A stretch of DNA of 19,469 bases from Anaerolineae bacterium (GCA_012719195.1 JAAYAV010000091.1:1-19469), one strand, 5' to 3'. Shown: positions 7,627 to 14,963, counted from the first letter of the stretch. A program made the numbers and translations. The notes: generated by a model from the sequence alone, not told the origin.

Positions 7627-7655
7627 TTGACGGCAGCCTGCTGTGTCGCTACACT
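7627..7655 (+). promoter_or_regulatory. Sigma-70 promoter of acpP
   Basis: TTGACG (7627-7632), a 17-nt spacer and TACACT (7650-7655) predict a start near 7662 and a leader of about 43 nt. Its -35 box is three bases from the -35 box of the fni promoter, so the two promoters lie back to back. Confidence 0.65.
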
Positions 7656-7704
7656 AGCGCATCGCGTCTCCATAGGGACCGAGTCACCGTAGGAGGGCTT
7701 CTTA

Positions 7705-7941
7705 ATGGATGCATTCGAGAGGGTCCGCAAGATAATCGTGGATCAACTGGGCGTGGAGCCCGAGAGGGTCACCATGGAGGCCAACTTCCGCGATGACCTT
7801 GAGGCCGACTCCCTCGACCTGGTCGAGCTCATCATGGCCTTCGAGGAGGAGTTCGGCGGCGAGATATCTGACGAGGAGGCCGAGAAGATCCGCACCGTGG
7901 GCGAAGCCGTCTCGTACATGGAGAGCCACGCCCAGGAGTAG
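7705..7941 (+). CDS. acpP: Acyl carrier protein
   Basis: This 78-aa, strongly acidic protein has the usual AcpP length. The phosphopantetheine attachment motif is EADSLDLVEL, with Ser36 as the modified residue, followed by the typical helix 2 and EEEFGGEISDEEAEKI. It carries acyl chains as thioesters in type II fatty-acid synthesis in the cytoplasm and needs AcpS for activation. The start is ATG with a strong AGGAGGG at 7691-7697, seven bases ahead. It has its own promoter and terminator and appears monocistronic. Unusually for acpP, no fab or plsX genes are adjacent in this window. Confidence 0.96.
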   Translation: MDAFERVRKIIVDQLGVEPERVTMEANFRDDLEADSLDLVELIMAFEEEFGGEISDEEAEKIRTVGEAVSYMESHAQE

Positions 7942-7972
7942 GGCGGGCTTCTCGGCGCACGTATGCCACGAC

Positions 7973-8006
7973 AGAGGGTCGGCCGTTGCCGGCCCTCTTC
8001 TCATTT
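7973..8006 (+). terminator. Rho-independent terminator of acpP
   Basis: An 11-bp stem with one G-U pair (AGAGGGTCGGC at 7973-7983 with GCCGGCCCTCT at 7988-7998) and a CGTT loop is followed by a T-rich tail (TCTCATTT). The convergent MFS gene ends at 8023, so the hairpin may also act on transcripts from the other side. Confidence 0.75.
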
Positions 8007-8022
8007 GTGCGCCCCGTCCGGC

Positions 8023-9312
8023 TCAGGCGAGGTCGCTTGTCGCAGGGGAAGTCTCCGGGTGCTGCTGCCGAGCCGCCAGAGGCCCAAGTAGCCTGACTGC
8101 GAGCACGACGGCTGCCAGGTTGGCGATGCCGACAGCCAAGAAGGGCAGGCCGGCGCTCGAATCCACGAGCCAGCCGGCCAGCAACGTGCCCAGCAGCATG
8201 CCGCCACTAGTGGCGATCTGCGTCAGCCCCATGGCGCGGCCGTGTTCGGCCCGTGGGGTGAGTTCACTGATCAGGCTGGGGGTGGAGGTGGCCAGGCCCC
8301 AGGCGATCCCCGCCCCCAGCACCCCGCAGAGGTACAGGCCGGCCAGGCTGTCGGTGAACAGTGACGTCGCCATAGCGATGGCGCCCAGCAGCACCGTGAG
8401 AACCACCGTGGGCCGGCCGCACCCGAGGCGGTCAAGGATCCAGCCGGCCGCCAACTGGCAGGCGGAGGCAAACAGCAGGCTGACGGTGCTGTAGTAGGCG
8501 GCGGCCGAGGCCACCCCGGCAACTCGGTAGATCAGCAGCGGAAAGAGGAAGGTAGCGACGGCCCAGTAGGCGGTGGCGAACAGTCGCATGAACGTGAGCA
8601 GCGCCATGCCCGGTCGCCGCAGGACCTCGGAGTAACCGGAGAAGGCTTGTCTCGAGCCCATCCGGGCCCGCGCAGTTCCCACCTCCGGGACGAAGGCGGC
8701 GGTGGCTACCAGGGCAACCAGGGCCACCGCCACCGCTCCCGTGCCCATAGCGCCAAACCCCGAACCATCCACAATCGTGCCCGCCACCAGGTTGCCGATG
8801 GCGCCACCCATGTTGAGCACGGTGAAGTTGATGGCCGTGGCGGTGGCAAGGAAGCGGGGCGGTACCGTGGCCATCACGTATGTCTGCCTGCCGACGCCAC
8901 CCAGGTTGGTGGCGAAGCCGGCATACACCCAGAGGAGCACGACTGCCGCCGGGGAGTGGATCAGGAAGACCAGTCCGAGCAGGGGCAGGCCGGTGGAGCC
9001 GAGGAGAAGGACACGTTTGTTGCCCAGGGCATCCACGAGCGCGCCGCCGGTGAAGGCGGCGATGGCAGTGAAGACCAGCTGGGCCGATAGCATCATCGAG
9101 GTGAATCCGGGAGACCGCGCGAGCACCGCCTCGGCGTACACGGGTAGCAGAGCGCGCGTGGGGCCGACGGCCAGATCCCCCAGGAACGATGCTGCCAGCA
9201 GCGCCCCGAACGCCGCCAGCCATTTGCGTCCCCCAAGGCCCGGGTGAAGGCTGCCACCCTTCCCGCCCGGGTCTCTGACCGAGGTCGAGACTTCGCCGCC
9301 TTGTTCCCCCAC
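8023..9312 (-). CDS. Major facilitator superfamily (MFS) transporter
   Basis: This 429-aa protein has about twelve predicted membrane helices, the usual MFS layout. After a Gly-rich cytoplasmic N-terminus (about 30 residues), helix 1 starts around WLAAFGALLAASFLGDL. The first half contains GGALVDALGNKRVLLLGSTG, matching the family's helix 2-3 loop signature (G-x-L-x-D-x-x-G-x-K/R-x), and the second half has the matching AGWILDRLGCGRPTVVL. A helix-7-like segment and PEVG/RARMG in the central loop separate the halves. It is probably a proton-coupled exporter or importer in the cytoplasmic membrane; the substrate cannot be inferred. The start is GTG at 9312 with GGGGGA eight bases ahead, both within a duplicated 13-bp sequence. 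It diverges from the sigma-factor gene and appears to be a single-gene unit. Confidence 0.9.
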   Translation of the reverse strand: MGEQGGEVSTSVRDPGGKGGSLHPGLGGRKWLAAFGALLAASFLGDLAVGPTRALLPVYAEAVLARSPGFTSMMLSAQLVFTAIAAFTGGALVDALGNKRVLLLGSTGLPLLGLVFLIHSPAAVVLLWVYAGFATNLGGVGRQTYVMATVPPRFLATATAINFTVLNMGGAIGNLVAGTIVDGSGFGAMGTGAVAVALVALVATAAFVPEVGTARARMGSRQAFSGYSEVLRRPGMALLTFMRLFATAYWAVATFLFPLLIYRVAGVASAAAYYSTVSLLFASACQLAAGWILDRLGCGRPTVVLTVLLGAIAMATSLFTDSLAGLYLCGVLGAGIAWGLATSTPSLISELTPRAEHGRAMGLTQIATSGGMLLGTLLAGWLVDSSAGLPFLAVGIANLAAVVLAVRLLGPLAARQQHPETSPATSDLA

Positions 9313-9333
9313 TCAGACAGTCCCCCACTCAGA
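9305..9333. repeat. 13-bp direct repeat spanning the MFS start
   Basis: TCCCCCACTCAGA occurs at 9305-9317 and 9321-9333. Read on the minus strand, one copy supplies the G-rich ribosome site and the other contains the GTG start, so a small duplication may have created the present initiation region. Confidence 0.6.
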
Positions 9334-9365
9334 GTCGGCTGAGCAGAGGCTCGCCGTCACGATGG

Positions 9366-9374
9366 ATCATAGCA
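9366..9374 (-). promoter_or_regulatory. Candidate extended -10 promoter of the MFS gene
   Basis: On the minus strand TGC-TATGAT (9374-9366) fits the TGn-extended -10 class. No good -35 is present. The predicted start near 9359 lies about 47 nt before the GTG. Confidence 0.35.
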
Positions 9375-9463
9375 GCACCGAGGTCGGCGAGCATGGCAGA
9401 GTAGGGCCGACGCGGGTGGGCTGCTAACGCCAGTATTCACGCTGCCTTTACGGCTGTCTCACG

Positions 9464-9508
9464 CCCGGTTTACTGACCGGGGCTACCGGTGCCTGTAGAG
9501 TGACTCTA
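9464..9508. promoter_or_regulatory. Two palindromes upstream of the sigma-factor gene
   Basis: CCCGGT (9464-9469) and ACCGGG (9476-9481) form an inverted repeat around a 6-bp centre. TAGAGT-G-ACTCTA (9496-9508) is a second palindrome with a one-base centre. Both lie in the control region of the sigma-28-like gene and could be operator sites. No clear sigma-70 promoter was found beside them, and no binding protein can be named. Confidence 0.4.
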
Positions 9509-9557
9509 TCTCATGCACAAGCGAACAGCGAAGGGGTGGATGTTGGCGGAGGCAGTC

Positions 9558-10397
9558 GTGAATGCGCCGGTCTGCGAGGCTGAGGCAAGTTCAGCGCCGG
9601 ACGCGTCGGCGCTTTGGGATGAGTACGGGCGCACGCAGGCACCGGCCACCAAGGACCAGCTCGTGATGCACTATTCCTGGCTTGTGCGCCACGTGCTGAG
9701 CCGGCTGGCAATCTCCCTGCCACCCAGCCTCGACTATGGCGACTTGGCCGGTTGTGGGTACATCGCCTTAGTGGAATCCATCGACCGGTTTGAGCCAGAG
9801 CGCGGGTTCAAATTCGAGACGTATGCCGCGGTGAGAGTTCGGGGGAGCATTCTCGATGCCATCCGCTCCATGGACCTGGTGTCGCGGCCGGTGCGCCGCC
9901 GGATGCGGCAAATCGCCGAGGCCACTAACGACCTCTCACGGGAATTGCAGCGTCTGCCGACCGACCAAGAAGTGGCCGACCGGATGGGGTTCACTGTCGC
10001 CGAGTTGCGTGAGGCCTATCGTCACGGGGCCATGGCCGTGATCTCTCTTGATTCTGTCGCCGGGCGTGACCGCGAGGACGACGGGCTGGCGCTACATGAG
10101 TCGCTGGAGGACAGCGAGACTGCTGATCCTCTGGAAGAAGCGCTGCGTGCCGAACGCATCGATGCGGTTGCCGGTGCCCTGGCCAAGTTGGGCGAACGCG
10201 ACCAGATCCTGCTCTCGCTCTACTACTACGAGGGCCTGAACATGCGCGAGATCGGTGAGGTGCTGGGCATCTCCGAGTCGCGCGTGTGCCAGGTCCACAC
10301 CAAGGCGATCATCTACCTCCGCGGGCTCTTATCAGGGAGCGATGACAACCTGGCCGAACGCCGCATGCTGGGCAGCCGCCTGGCAATCCCTGCCTGA
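9558..10397 (+). CDS. Sigma-70 family factor, sigma-28 (FliA/WhiG/SigD) type
   Basis: From GTG at 9558 this is a 279-aa RNA polymerase sigma factor. Region 2 (about 35-105) has YGDLAGCGYIALVESIDRF, then RGFKFETYAAVRVRGSILDAIR, the core-binding and -10-binding segment typical of the FliA group. Region 3 (about 110-165) carries LPTDQEVADRMGFTVAELRE. Region 4 (about 205-258) has the -35-binding helix-turn-helix MREIGEVLGISESRVCQVHTKA. There is no region 1.1. GTG 9558 has GGAGG at 9548-9552 five bases ahead; an in-frame ATG at 9513 would add 15 residues but lacks a ribosome site. In other bacteria such factors drive flagellar, chemotaxis or sporulation genes. None of those is in this window, so the regulon is unknown. 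A FlgM-like gene follows 150 bp downstream. Confidence 0.93.
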   Translation: MNAPVCEAEASSAPDASALWDEYGRTQAPATKDQLVMHYSWLVRHVLSRLAISLPPSLDYGDLAGCGYIALVESIDRFEPERGFKFETYAAVRVRGSILDAIRSMDLVSRPVRRRMRQIAEATNDLSRELQRLPTDQEVADRMGFTVAELREAYRHGAMAVISLDSVAGRDREDDGLALHESLEDSETADPLEEALRAERIDAVAGALAKLGERDQILLSLYYYEGLNMREIGEVLGISESRVCQVHTKAIIYLRGLLSGSDDNLAERRMLGSRLAIPA

Positions 10398-10455
10398 GCA
10401 GACGCCATCCCTCCGTCCCGGCAGTACGAAGGTACCTCTCCCCTTAGCGCCCTAT

Positions 10456-10497
10456 GCGTAAAGTCAGCGTAAAGTCGCGCCCATCTTCTGCCGATAC
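10456..10497 (+). promoter_or_regulatory. Sigma-28-type promoter upstream of the FlgM-like gene, with duplicated -35
   Basis: TAAA (10470-10473), a 16-nt spacer and GCCGATAC (10490-10497) closely match the known FliA/SigD/WhiG consensus (TAAA, about 15 nt, GCCGATAA). The -35 region is part of a tandem repeat, GCGTAAAGTC at 10456-10465 and 10467-10476. The predicted start near 10504 gives a leader of about 44 nt before the GTG at 10548. The only gene it can serve on this strand is the FlgM-like one. Confidence 0.7.
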
Positions 10498-10547
10498 TCC
10501 AACCAGCAAGTGACGGGTCTCTAGCGACAGCGAGCGGGAGGCGGCAG

Positions 10548-10775
10548 GTGACAGGCGGAGCGGGCGACAGCGACTGGAATGGCGACTCAGATGAGGGTGC
10601 CGGCCGGCGGTCCGTGTTGCGTTTCGGCAGTGGCTCCCAGCCGGCTGCTCCCCTGCGAGCGGAACTGGTGGGCGGCCTCCGAGATGCGGTCCGGAACGGC
10701 ACCTACGTCGTGGACTACCGCGCCGTGGCCGTCAGAATGCTGCCGGTGCTCTTCTCCCGGGGCATTTCGGCCTAA
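10548..10775 (+). CDS. FlgM-like anti-sigma-28 factor candidate
   Basis: This 75-aa protein starts at GTG, with GGGAGG at 10536-10541 six bases ahead. The first about 35 residues are Gly/Asp/Ser-rich and look disordered. The C-terminal half (LRAELVGGLRDAVRNGTYVV, then DYRAVAVRML) matches the FlgM pattern of a helix, the turn G-T/S-Y-x-V-D, then xxxxA-xxML, which is the sigma-28-binding part of FlgM. It lies directly after a FliA-type sigma gene and behind a sigma-28-type promoter, which strongly supports an anti-sigma role: binding the sigma factor to keep it off core polymerase. It is shorter than typical FlgM (about 85-100 aa). Its TAA overlaps the TAG of the convergent histidine kinase gene. 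The call rests on motif and context, not on a search. Confidence 0.72.
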   Translation: MTGGAGDSDWNGDSDEGAGRRSVLRFGSGSQPAAPLRAELVGGLRDAVRNGTYVVDYRAVAVRMLPVLFSRGISA

Positions 10776-13700
10776 GAGTCGCCCACCTCGCCCGGTGGGT
10801 CGAGGGGCAGGAAGACGGTGAAGGTCGCTCCGGCCCCAGGAGGAGACTCCACCTCAATGCGTCCGCCGTGGTCGCGCACCACCGAGTAGGCGCCGTAGAG
10901 GCCCAGACCCAGCGCTTCCCCCGCCGGCTTGGTGGTGTAGAAGGGCTGGAAGAGCCGGTTCCGCTCGGCCGGGTCGATCCCCATGCCGGTATCGCTGATC
11001 GAGACGTACACCTCAGAGCCGTCGTGGCCGACTCCGGCCCGGATCGTGACGCGGCTCAGGTTGCCTTGGCTCGCCCGAATGGCGTCCCTGGCATTGAGGA
11101 TCAGGCTCATCCAAACTGTCTTAAGCCGGTTGGAGCTGCCGGGCACCGGTGGCATGTCCTCACTCAGGTCGATCACGACCTCGATCCCTGCCTTCTGCAG
11201 CGGGTGGGCGAGCAACTGCAGCGCGTCCTGGATCGTCTCACTAACGTCAACCTCGGCGAGTTCGTCATCAGCGGGGCCGGAGAGGTCGAGTAGGTTCCGC
11301 ACCGTGCGAGCGGCGCGGTTGGCAGCCCGAAGGATCATCGCCAGCGTCTCCGCGTTCGGGTCATCCGGGGCCATATCGAGGAGCAGGATCTCTGTGTTGC
11401 CGATGATCACCGTGAGAGGGTTGTTGACCTCGTGAGCCACGCTGCTGGCCAGTTGCCCCACGGACGCCATTCGACCGGACTCGGCCAGGCTGGCCTCAAG
11501 GCGTCGCCGCTCGGTGACGTCGCGCGCAAACACCACAACACGTCGCGCCACACCCTCCTCGTCCCGAATCGGATAGGCATCCACCTCGCGCCAGGCCGGT
11601 CCCTGGCCGTGGTCGACGTAGCAGAGGATGGTGGAGACGTGCTCCCCCCGCTCGATCGCCGTCTGCACGACGCAATGCTCGCACTGGCCCTCGCTTGAGT
11701 GGTACCAGTCCGAATAGACGGCACCGATCAGGGCGTCGCGACGCGCCCGGAGGAAGCGCGCCTCCGGCTCGTTGATGGCCACGATGGTGTCATTCCGGTC
11801 GACGATGTACATGCCGTCGGTGATCCCGTCGAACACCGCCGTTAGCGTCTGCGTGCTCTGTCGCAGGTCCTGGTAGGCCTTTTCGAGGTCACGATACAGG
11901 ATCGCACTCTCGACCGCCGTCGCCGCCTGGTCGGCCATGGTCCGGATTAGGCGGAGATCGCCAGCGGTGAATGCATTGGGGAGGATGCTATCGACCCCAA
12001 TCACGCCGACGGTCTTGCCCGCCGCCACCATGGGCACCGCGACGACGGAGTGGGCGGTGCCGACACTGTGTGAAGGGAACCCCAGGCGGAGGGTGTCATC
12101 CACCACCACCGGCTCGCCCCGGACGAGGCAGCCGTCGGCACACCACTGCCAGATCCCGGCGTCGGGCTCGCCCAGTTCCTCCGCTTCCGGCGGGGCCAGC
12201 GCCGACAGAGACGGGGCGCCCGATTGTCCGACGAGGTAGGAGAAGGAGTACCGTGCCAGCGGCATAGAGTCCACCAGAGACGTGGTGACAGCCTGCAGGA
12301 CCGTCCGCTGGTCGAGGCTCGCGGCGACGGACCGGCTGACGGCCGCCACCGCCTCGGCTTCGCGCAGGCTCCGGACGGTCTCTTGGTACAGCCGCGCGTT
12401 GCTGAGGGCGGTGGCCGCTTGCGAGGCCACGATCTCCAACAGCCGCAGGTCCTCGGCAGAGAAGGCGCCTGGCCGGTCGGAGCCGAGCGACAAGACGCCT
12501 ATGACCCGTTCTCCAGTCACCAGCGGTACTCCGAGGTAGGAGCCCAGCCAGGAAGCGGGCTCGCGCTCGCTGAAGTCGTCCGTTGGCGAGGAGGTCCGCA
12601 CGTCGGGGATGAGCAGGGGCCGGCGCGTGCCGAGGATCGTCTGGGGGAAGAGCACGCTCATCCGGTACCGGTCGCCCGGGCTCGAGTCCGGCGGATCTTC
12701 TAGACCGACAACGCCCTCGAGCGAGGCTCCGTCGTCAGTGGTGAGGCGAACCTCGGCCGAGGCGGCCGCCGTCAGGCTGCGGGCAGACTCGAGCGTCGTG
12801 CTCACCGTCTGGCGCAGGTCCAGGCTGGAGTTCAGTGCTCGACCGAGGCGATAGAGAACCGTGATCTCGTCCGCTCGCTGGGCCTGGCTCTGCAGGCGGG
12901 CATTCTCCACCGCAAGCGCGCCCTGATCGGTCACCGTGGCCAGAACACGCAGATCACGCTCAGAGAAGGAGGCCTGGGTAGCAGGGGTGAGAACGAGGGC
13001 GCCGATGGCGCGTGAGCCGGTCCGCAGGGGGGCTGCTGCCAGCGAGCCGACGCCCTTGACTGCGGCTGGGCCTGCCAGCAGCACGGGCGAGAGCGACGAG
13101 CCCACGACAGAGGTGAGCCTGTCGGACCAACCAGCGGTGATCGCGGCACAGAGAGCGGGGTCGCCACTCTGTGCCCGCGGTAGCCAGGGTTGCGACTGCT
13201 CCTCGGAGAGGAACAGCACCGCGGCCGCCGCGGCGGGCACGTGACGCGTTGCCGCTCTCAGCAGGCCGTGGATGACCTGCTCCAGCCCATGGCCGGCCAC
13301 TACGCCCCGGGCCGAGTCGGCGACGGCACGCATATCCCGTAGGGCGAGAGCCTGCTCGCGCCTGGAGTGAGCCAGCTCCAGGCGCGCTGCTACGGCGCTC
13401 GCCAGCACGTGGAGGCTGAGGAGCACAGAGCGAGCACCCAGCAACTTCGCCGGTCCCACCACCGTGAGACAGCCGAAATCGCTATCGCCGGCGACCATGG
13501 GCACGCAAACCAGGCTGTTCACACCCATGGCGGGATGGGTGATGAGGGCGCGACTCTCTCTCGCTACTGCCTCTATCGCGGCCACCGGCTCCGGCAGCGG
13601 TGGCTTGCGGGGGTCGATGACGCGGGTCGAGGGCCCCGTCAGGAAGATACTGGCCGTCTCCGCTCCCAAGGCCGTGCGTAGTCGTCGCGCCACCGACTCC

Positions 13701-14179
13701 AGGTTGCGGGCCCTTCCCAGATCGGCGGGGAGGGAGATGTGCAGGCCTAACAGGCGTTCGAGCAACTGGACGGCGGCGCCGTCCGCCGCACCCTCACCGC
13801 TATCCGTCGGCACGCTTCTCAAGACCTGCTCTAGGTGGGAGACGAGTTGCCCCGGCGAAGCCAGCAAAACCCGCGGGTGCCCAGTCCACTCGGGAGGACC
13901 GTCACTTGGGGCGTCCCCAGGCGCCACCACGACCACGTCCGGGTGACTGAGCAGCGCGCCGGCTAGCCTTGACCAATCGTCGCCATCCTCTCCCACCGAC
14001 CCGAGGACCGCGATCGAGGGCGGCGATGAGTCGACGAGGTCGAGCGCCCGGGCGGGCGAGTCAGTCCAGCCGATGTGAAGGAGGGTGACTCCGCGCGCCG
14101 CCTGCGAGAGAGCCACCAGCGTGTCGGGGGCTATATCGACGGCAAGTAGGTTAGTCGCTAGGCCGGGTTGGCCGACCAC
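10772..14179 (-). CDS. Multi-GAF/PAS sensor histidine kinase
   Basis: This 1135-aa protein has no evident membrane segment, so it is probably a cytoplasmic sensor. The N-terminal about 120 residues resemble a receiver fold but have IAVLGSVGED where the phospho-acceptor Asp would be. Four GAF-like domains follow (about 130-270, 275-425, 430-600, 605-763), then a PAS domain (about 779-890) containing a C833-x-x-C836 pair. The HisKA box SSVAHEVNNPLTVI has the phosphorylated His916. The HATPase domain shows the N box (LILNARDAI), SDTGMGID and GLGLYGAYSVV. It should autophosphorylate and pass the phosphate to the regulator encoded 12 bases upstream. The start is GTG, with GAGGTGG upstream. GAF/PAS stacks bind small molecules, cofactors or redox signals; the ligand is not identifiable. 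Confidence 0.93.
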   Translation of the reverse strand: MVGQPGLATNLLAVDIAPDTLVALSQAARGVTLLHIGWTDSPARALDLVDSSPPSIAVLGSVGEDGDDWSRLAGALLSHPDVVVVAPGDAPSDGPPEWTGHPRVLLASPGQLVSHLEQVLRSVPTDSGEGAADGAAVQLLERLLGLHISLPADLGRARNLESVARRLRTALGAETASIFLTGPSTRVIDPRKPPLPEPVAAIEAVARESRALITHPAMGVNSLVCVPMVAGDSDFGCLTVVGPAKLLGARSVLLSLHVLASAVAARLELAHSRREQALALRDMRAVADSARGVVAGHGLEQVIHGLLRAATRHVPAAAAAVLFLSEEQSQPWLPRAQSGDPALCAAITAGWSDRLTSVVGSSLSPVLLAGPAAVKGVGSLAAAPLRTGSRAIGALVLTPATQASFSERDLRVLATVTDQGALAVENARLQSQAQRADEITVLYRLGRALNSSLDLRQTVSTTLESARSLTAAASAEVRLTTDDGASLEGVVGLEDPPDSSPGDRYRMSVLFPQTILGTRRPLLIPDVRTSSPTDDFSEREPASWLGSYLGVPLVTGERVIGVLSLGSDRPGAFSAEDLRLLEIVASQAATALSNARLYQETVRSLREAEAVAAVSRSVAASLDQRTVLQAVTTSLVDSMPLARYSFSYLVGQSGAPSLSALAPPEAEELGEPDAGIWQWCADGCLVRGEPVVVDDTLRLGFPSHSVGTAHSVVAVPMVAAGKTVGVIGVDSILPNAFTAGDLRLIRTMADQAATAVESAILYRDLEKAYQDLRQSTQTLTAVFDGITDGMYIVDRNDTIVAINEPEARFLRARRDALIGAVYSDWYHSSEGQCEHCVVQTAIERGEHVSTILCYVDHGQGPAWREVDAYPIRDEEGVARRVVVFARDVTERRRLEASLAESGRMASVGQLASSVAHEVNNPLTVIIGNTEILLLDMAPDDPNAETLAMILRAANRAARTVRNLLDLSGPADDELAEVDVSETIQDALQLLAHPLQKAGIEVVIDLSEDMPPVPGSSNRLKTVWMSLILNARDAIRASQGNLSRVTIRAGVGHDGSEVYVSISDTGMGIDPAERNRLFQPFYTTKPAGEALGLGLYGAYSVVRDHGGRIEVESPPGAGATFTVFLPLDPPGEVGDS

Positions 14180-14191
14180 GAGCCGCCACCT

Positions 14192-14884
14192 CTATGCCTT
14201 GAGACTGTAGCCATGTCTTGACACGGTCACCAGGTAGGTGGGGTGGGATGGATCCGGCTCGATCTTCCCGCGGAGGTTACGCACGTGCATCCGAACGAGG
14301 TCGGGACTGCCGGTGTCGGTGGGGTAATCCCAGACCTCCTGCAGCAGGCGGTGCGTCGAGAACACCTCGCCGGGATGGGCCATGAAGTGGTAGAGCAACT
14401 CGAACTCTATGGGCGTCAGCAGGGCCGTGCGATCCCCGACCTGAACCTCATAGGTCTTGGTGTTGAGCCCTATGTCGCCCACCCGAATGAGCCCATCGGC
14501 AGCGGCCGGGGCTGCCGTGGCGCCGGCCCGCCTCATGATAGCTTGCATGCGGAGGTCCAACTCCTGGACGCTGAACGGCTTGGTCATGTAGTCGTCGGCG
14601 CCTAGCTGGAAGCCCTGGATGCGGTCTTCAGTCCGGCCGCGAGCGGTGAGAAACAGTATGGGGGTATCCGAGAGAACGGGATCATCCCGCAGACGCCGAC
14701 ACACCTCGAAGCCATCCATCCCAGGCATCACGATGTCCAGGATCACCACGTCGGGCCGGACCTGGCGGGCCTGCTGGATGCCCTGAACGCCGCTGAGGGC
14801 GAGGAAGACCGTGTGGCTGCGGCGGAGGGCGTTCTCTATTGTCTTGGCCACATCCGGATCATCGTCGACCACGAGCACGCGCAA
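14192..14884 (-). CDS. OmpR/PhoB-family response regulator
   Basis: This 230-aa protein has an N-terminal receiver (about 1-118) with the acidic pocket Asp7-Asp9, phospho-acceptor Asp50 (VVILDIVMPGMDG), Thr80 and Lys102 (TKPF). A C-terminal winged helix-turn-helix (about 130-228) follows, with LLTPIEFELLYHFMAHPGEV and RMHVRNLRGKIEPD. Phosphorylation by the downstream kinase should promote dimerisation and DNA binding; the target genes are unknown. The start is TTG at 14884, with GGGAGG six bases ahead; the in-frame GTG two codons later is too far from that site. It is the first gene of a two-gene unit with the GAF/PAS kinase, and it diverges from the ATP synthase operon. Confidence 0.95.
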   Translation of the reverse strand: MRVLVVDDDPDVAKTIENALRRSHTVFLALSGVQGIQQARQVRPDVVILDIVMPGMDGFEVCRRLRDDPVLSDTPILFLTARGRTEDRIQGFQLGADDYMTKPFSVQELDLRMQAIMRRAGATAAPAAADGLIRVGDIGLNTKTYEVQVGDRTALLTPIEFELLYHFMAHPGEVFSTHRLLQEVWDYPTDTGSPDLVRMHVRNLRGKIEPDPSHPTYLVTVSRHGYSLKA

Positions 14885-14935
14885 AGTCAGCCTCCCATAC
14901 TGGCCAGCTGCTGATAGACCGGGATCCTGGCCGCC

Positions 14936-14963
14936 AGTCTAGCACGCCCGCCATCGATGGCAA
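14936..14963 (-). promoter_or_regulatory. Sigma-70 promoter of the response regulator-kinase operon
   Basis: On the minus strand, TTGCCA (14963-14958), a 16-nt spacer and TAGACT (14941-14936) predict a start near 14929 and a leader of about 45 nt before the TTG start. Confidence 0.55.

Noticed and set aside
8432..9328. 298-codon frame overlapping the MFS gene on the same strand
   Set aside because: It is a frame-shifted shadow rich in Arg, Gly, His and Pro. The other frame gives a coherent twelve-helix MFS protein.
9859..9870. Possible leftover flagellar or phage genes near the sigma factor
   Set aside because: No flagellar, chemotaxis, integrase or phage structural motifs were found in any frame around the sigma factor.
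12224..12703. 159-codon plus-strand frame and neighbours opposite the histidine kinase
   Set aside because: They are Arg/Gly-rich shadows of a single 1135-aa kinase frame with clear GAF, HisKA and ATPase motifs.
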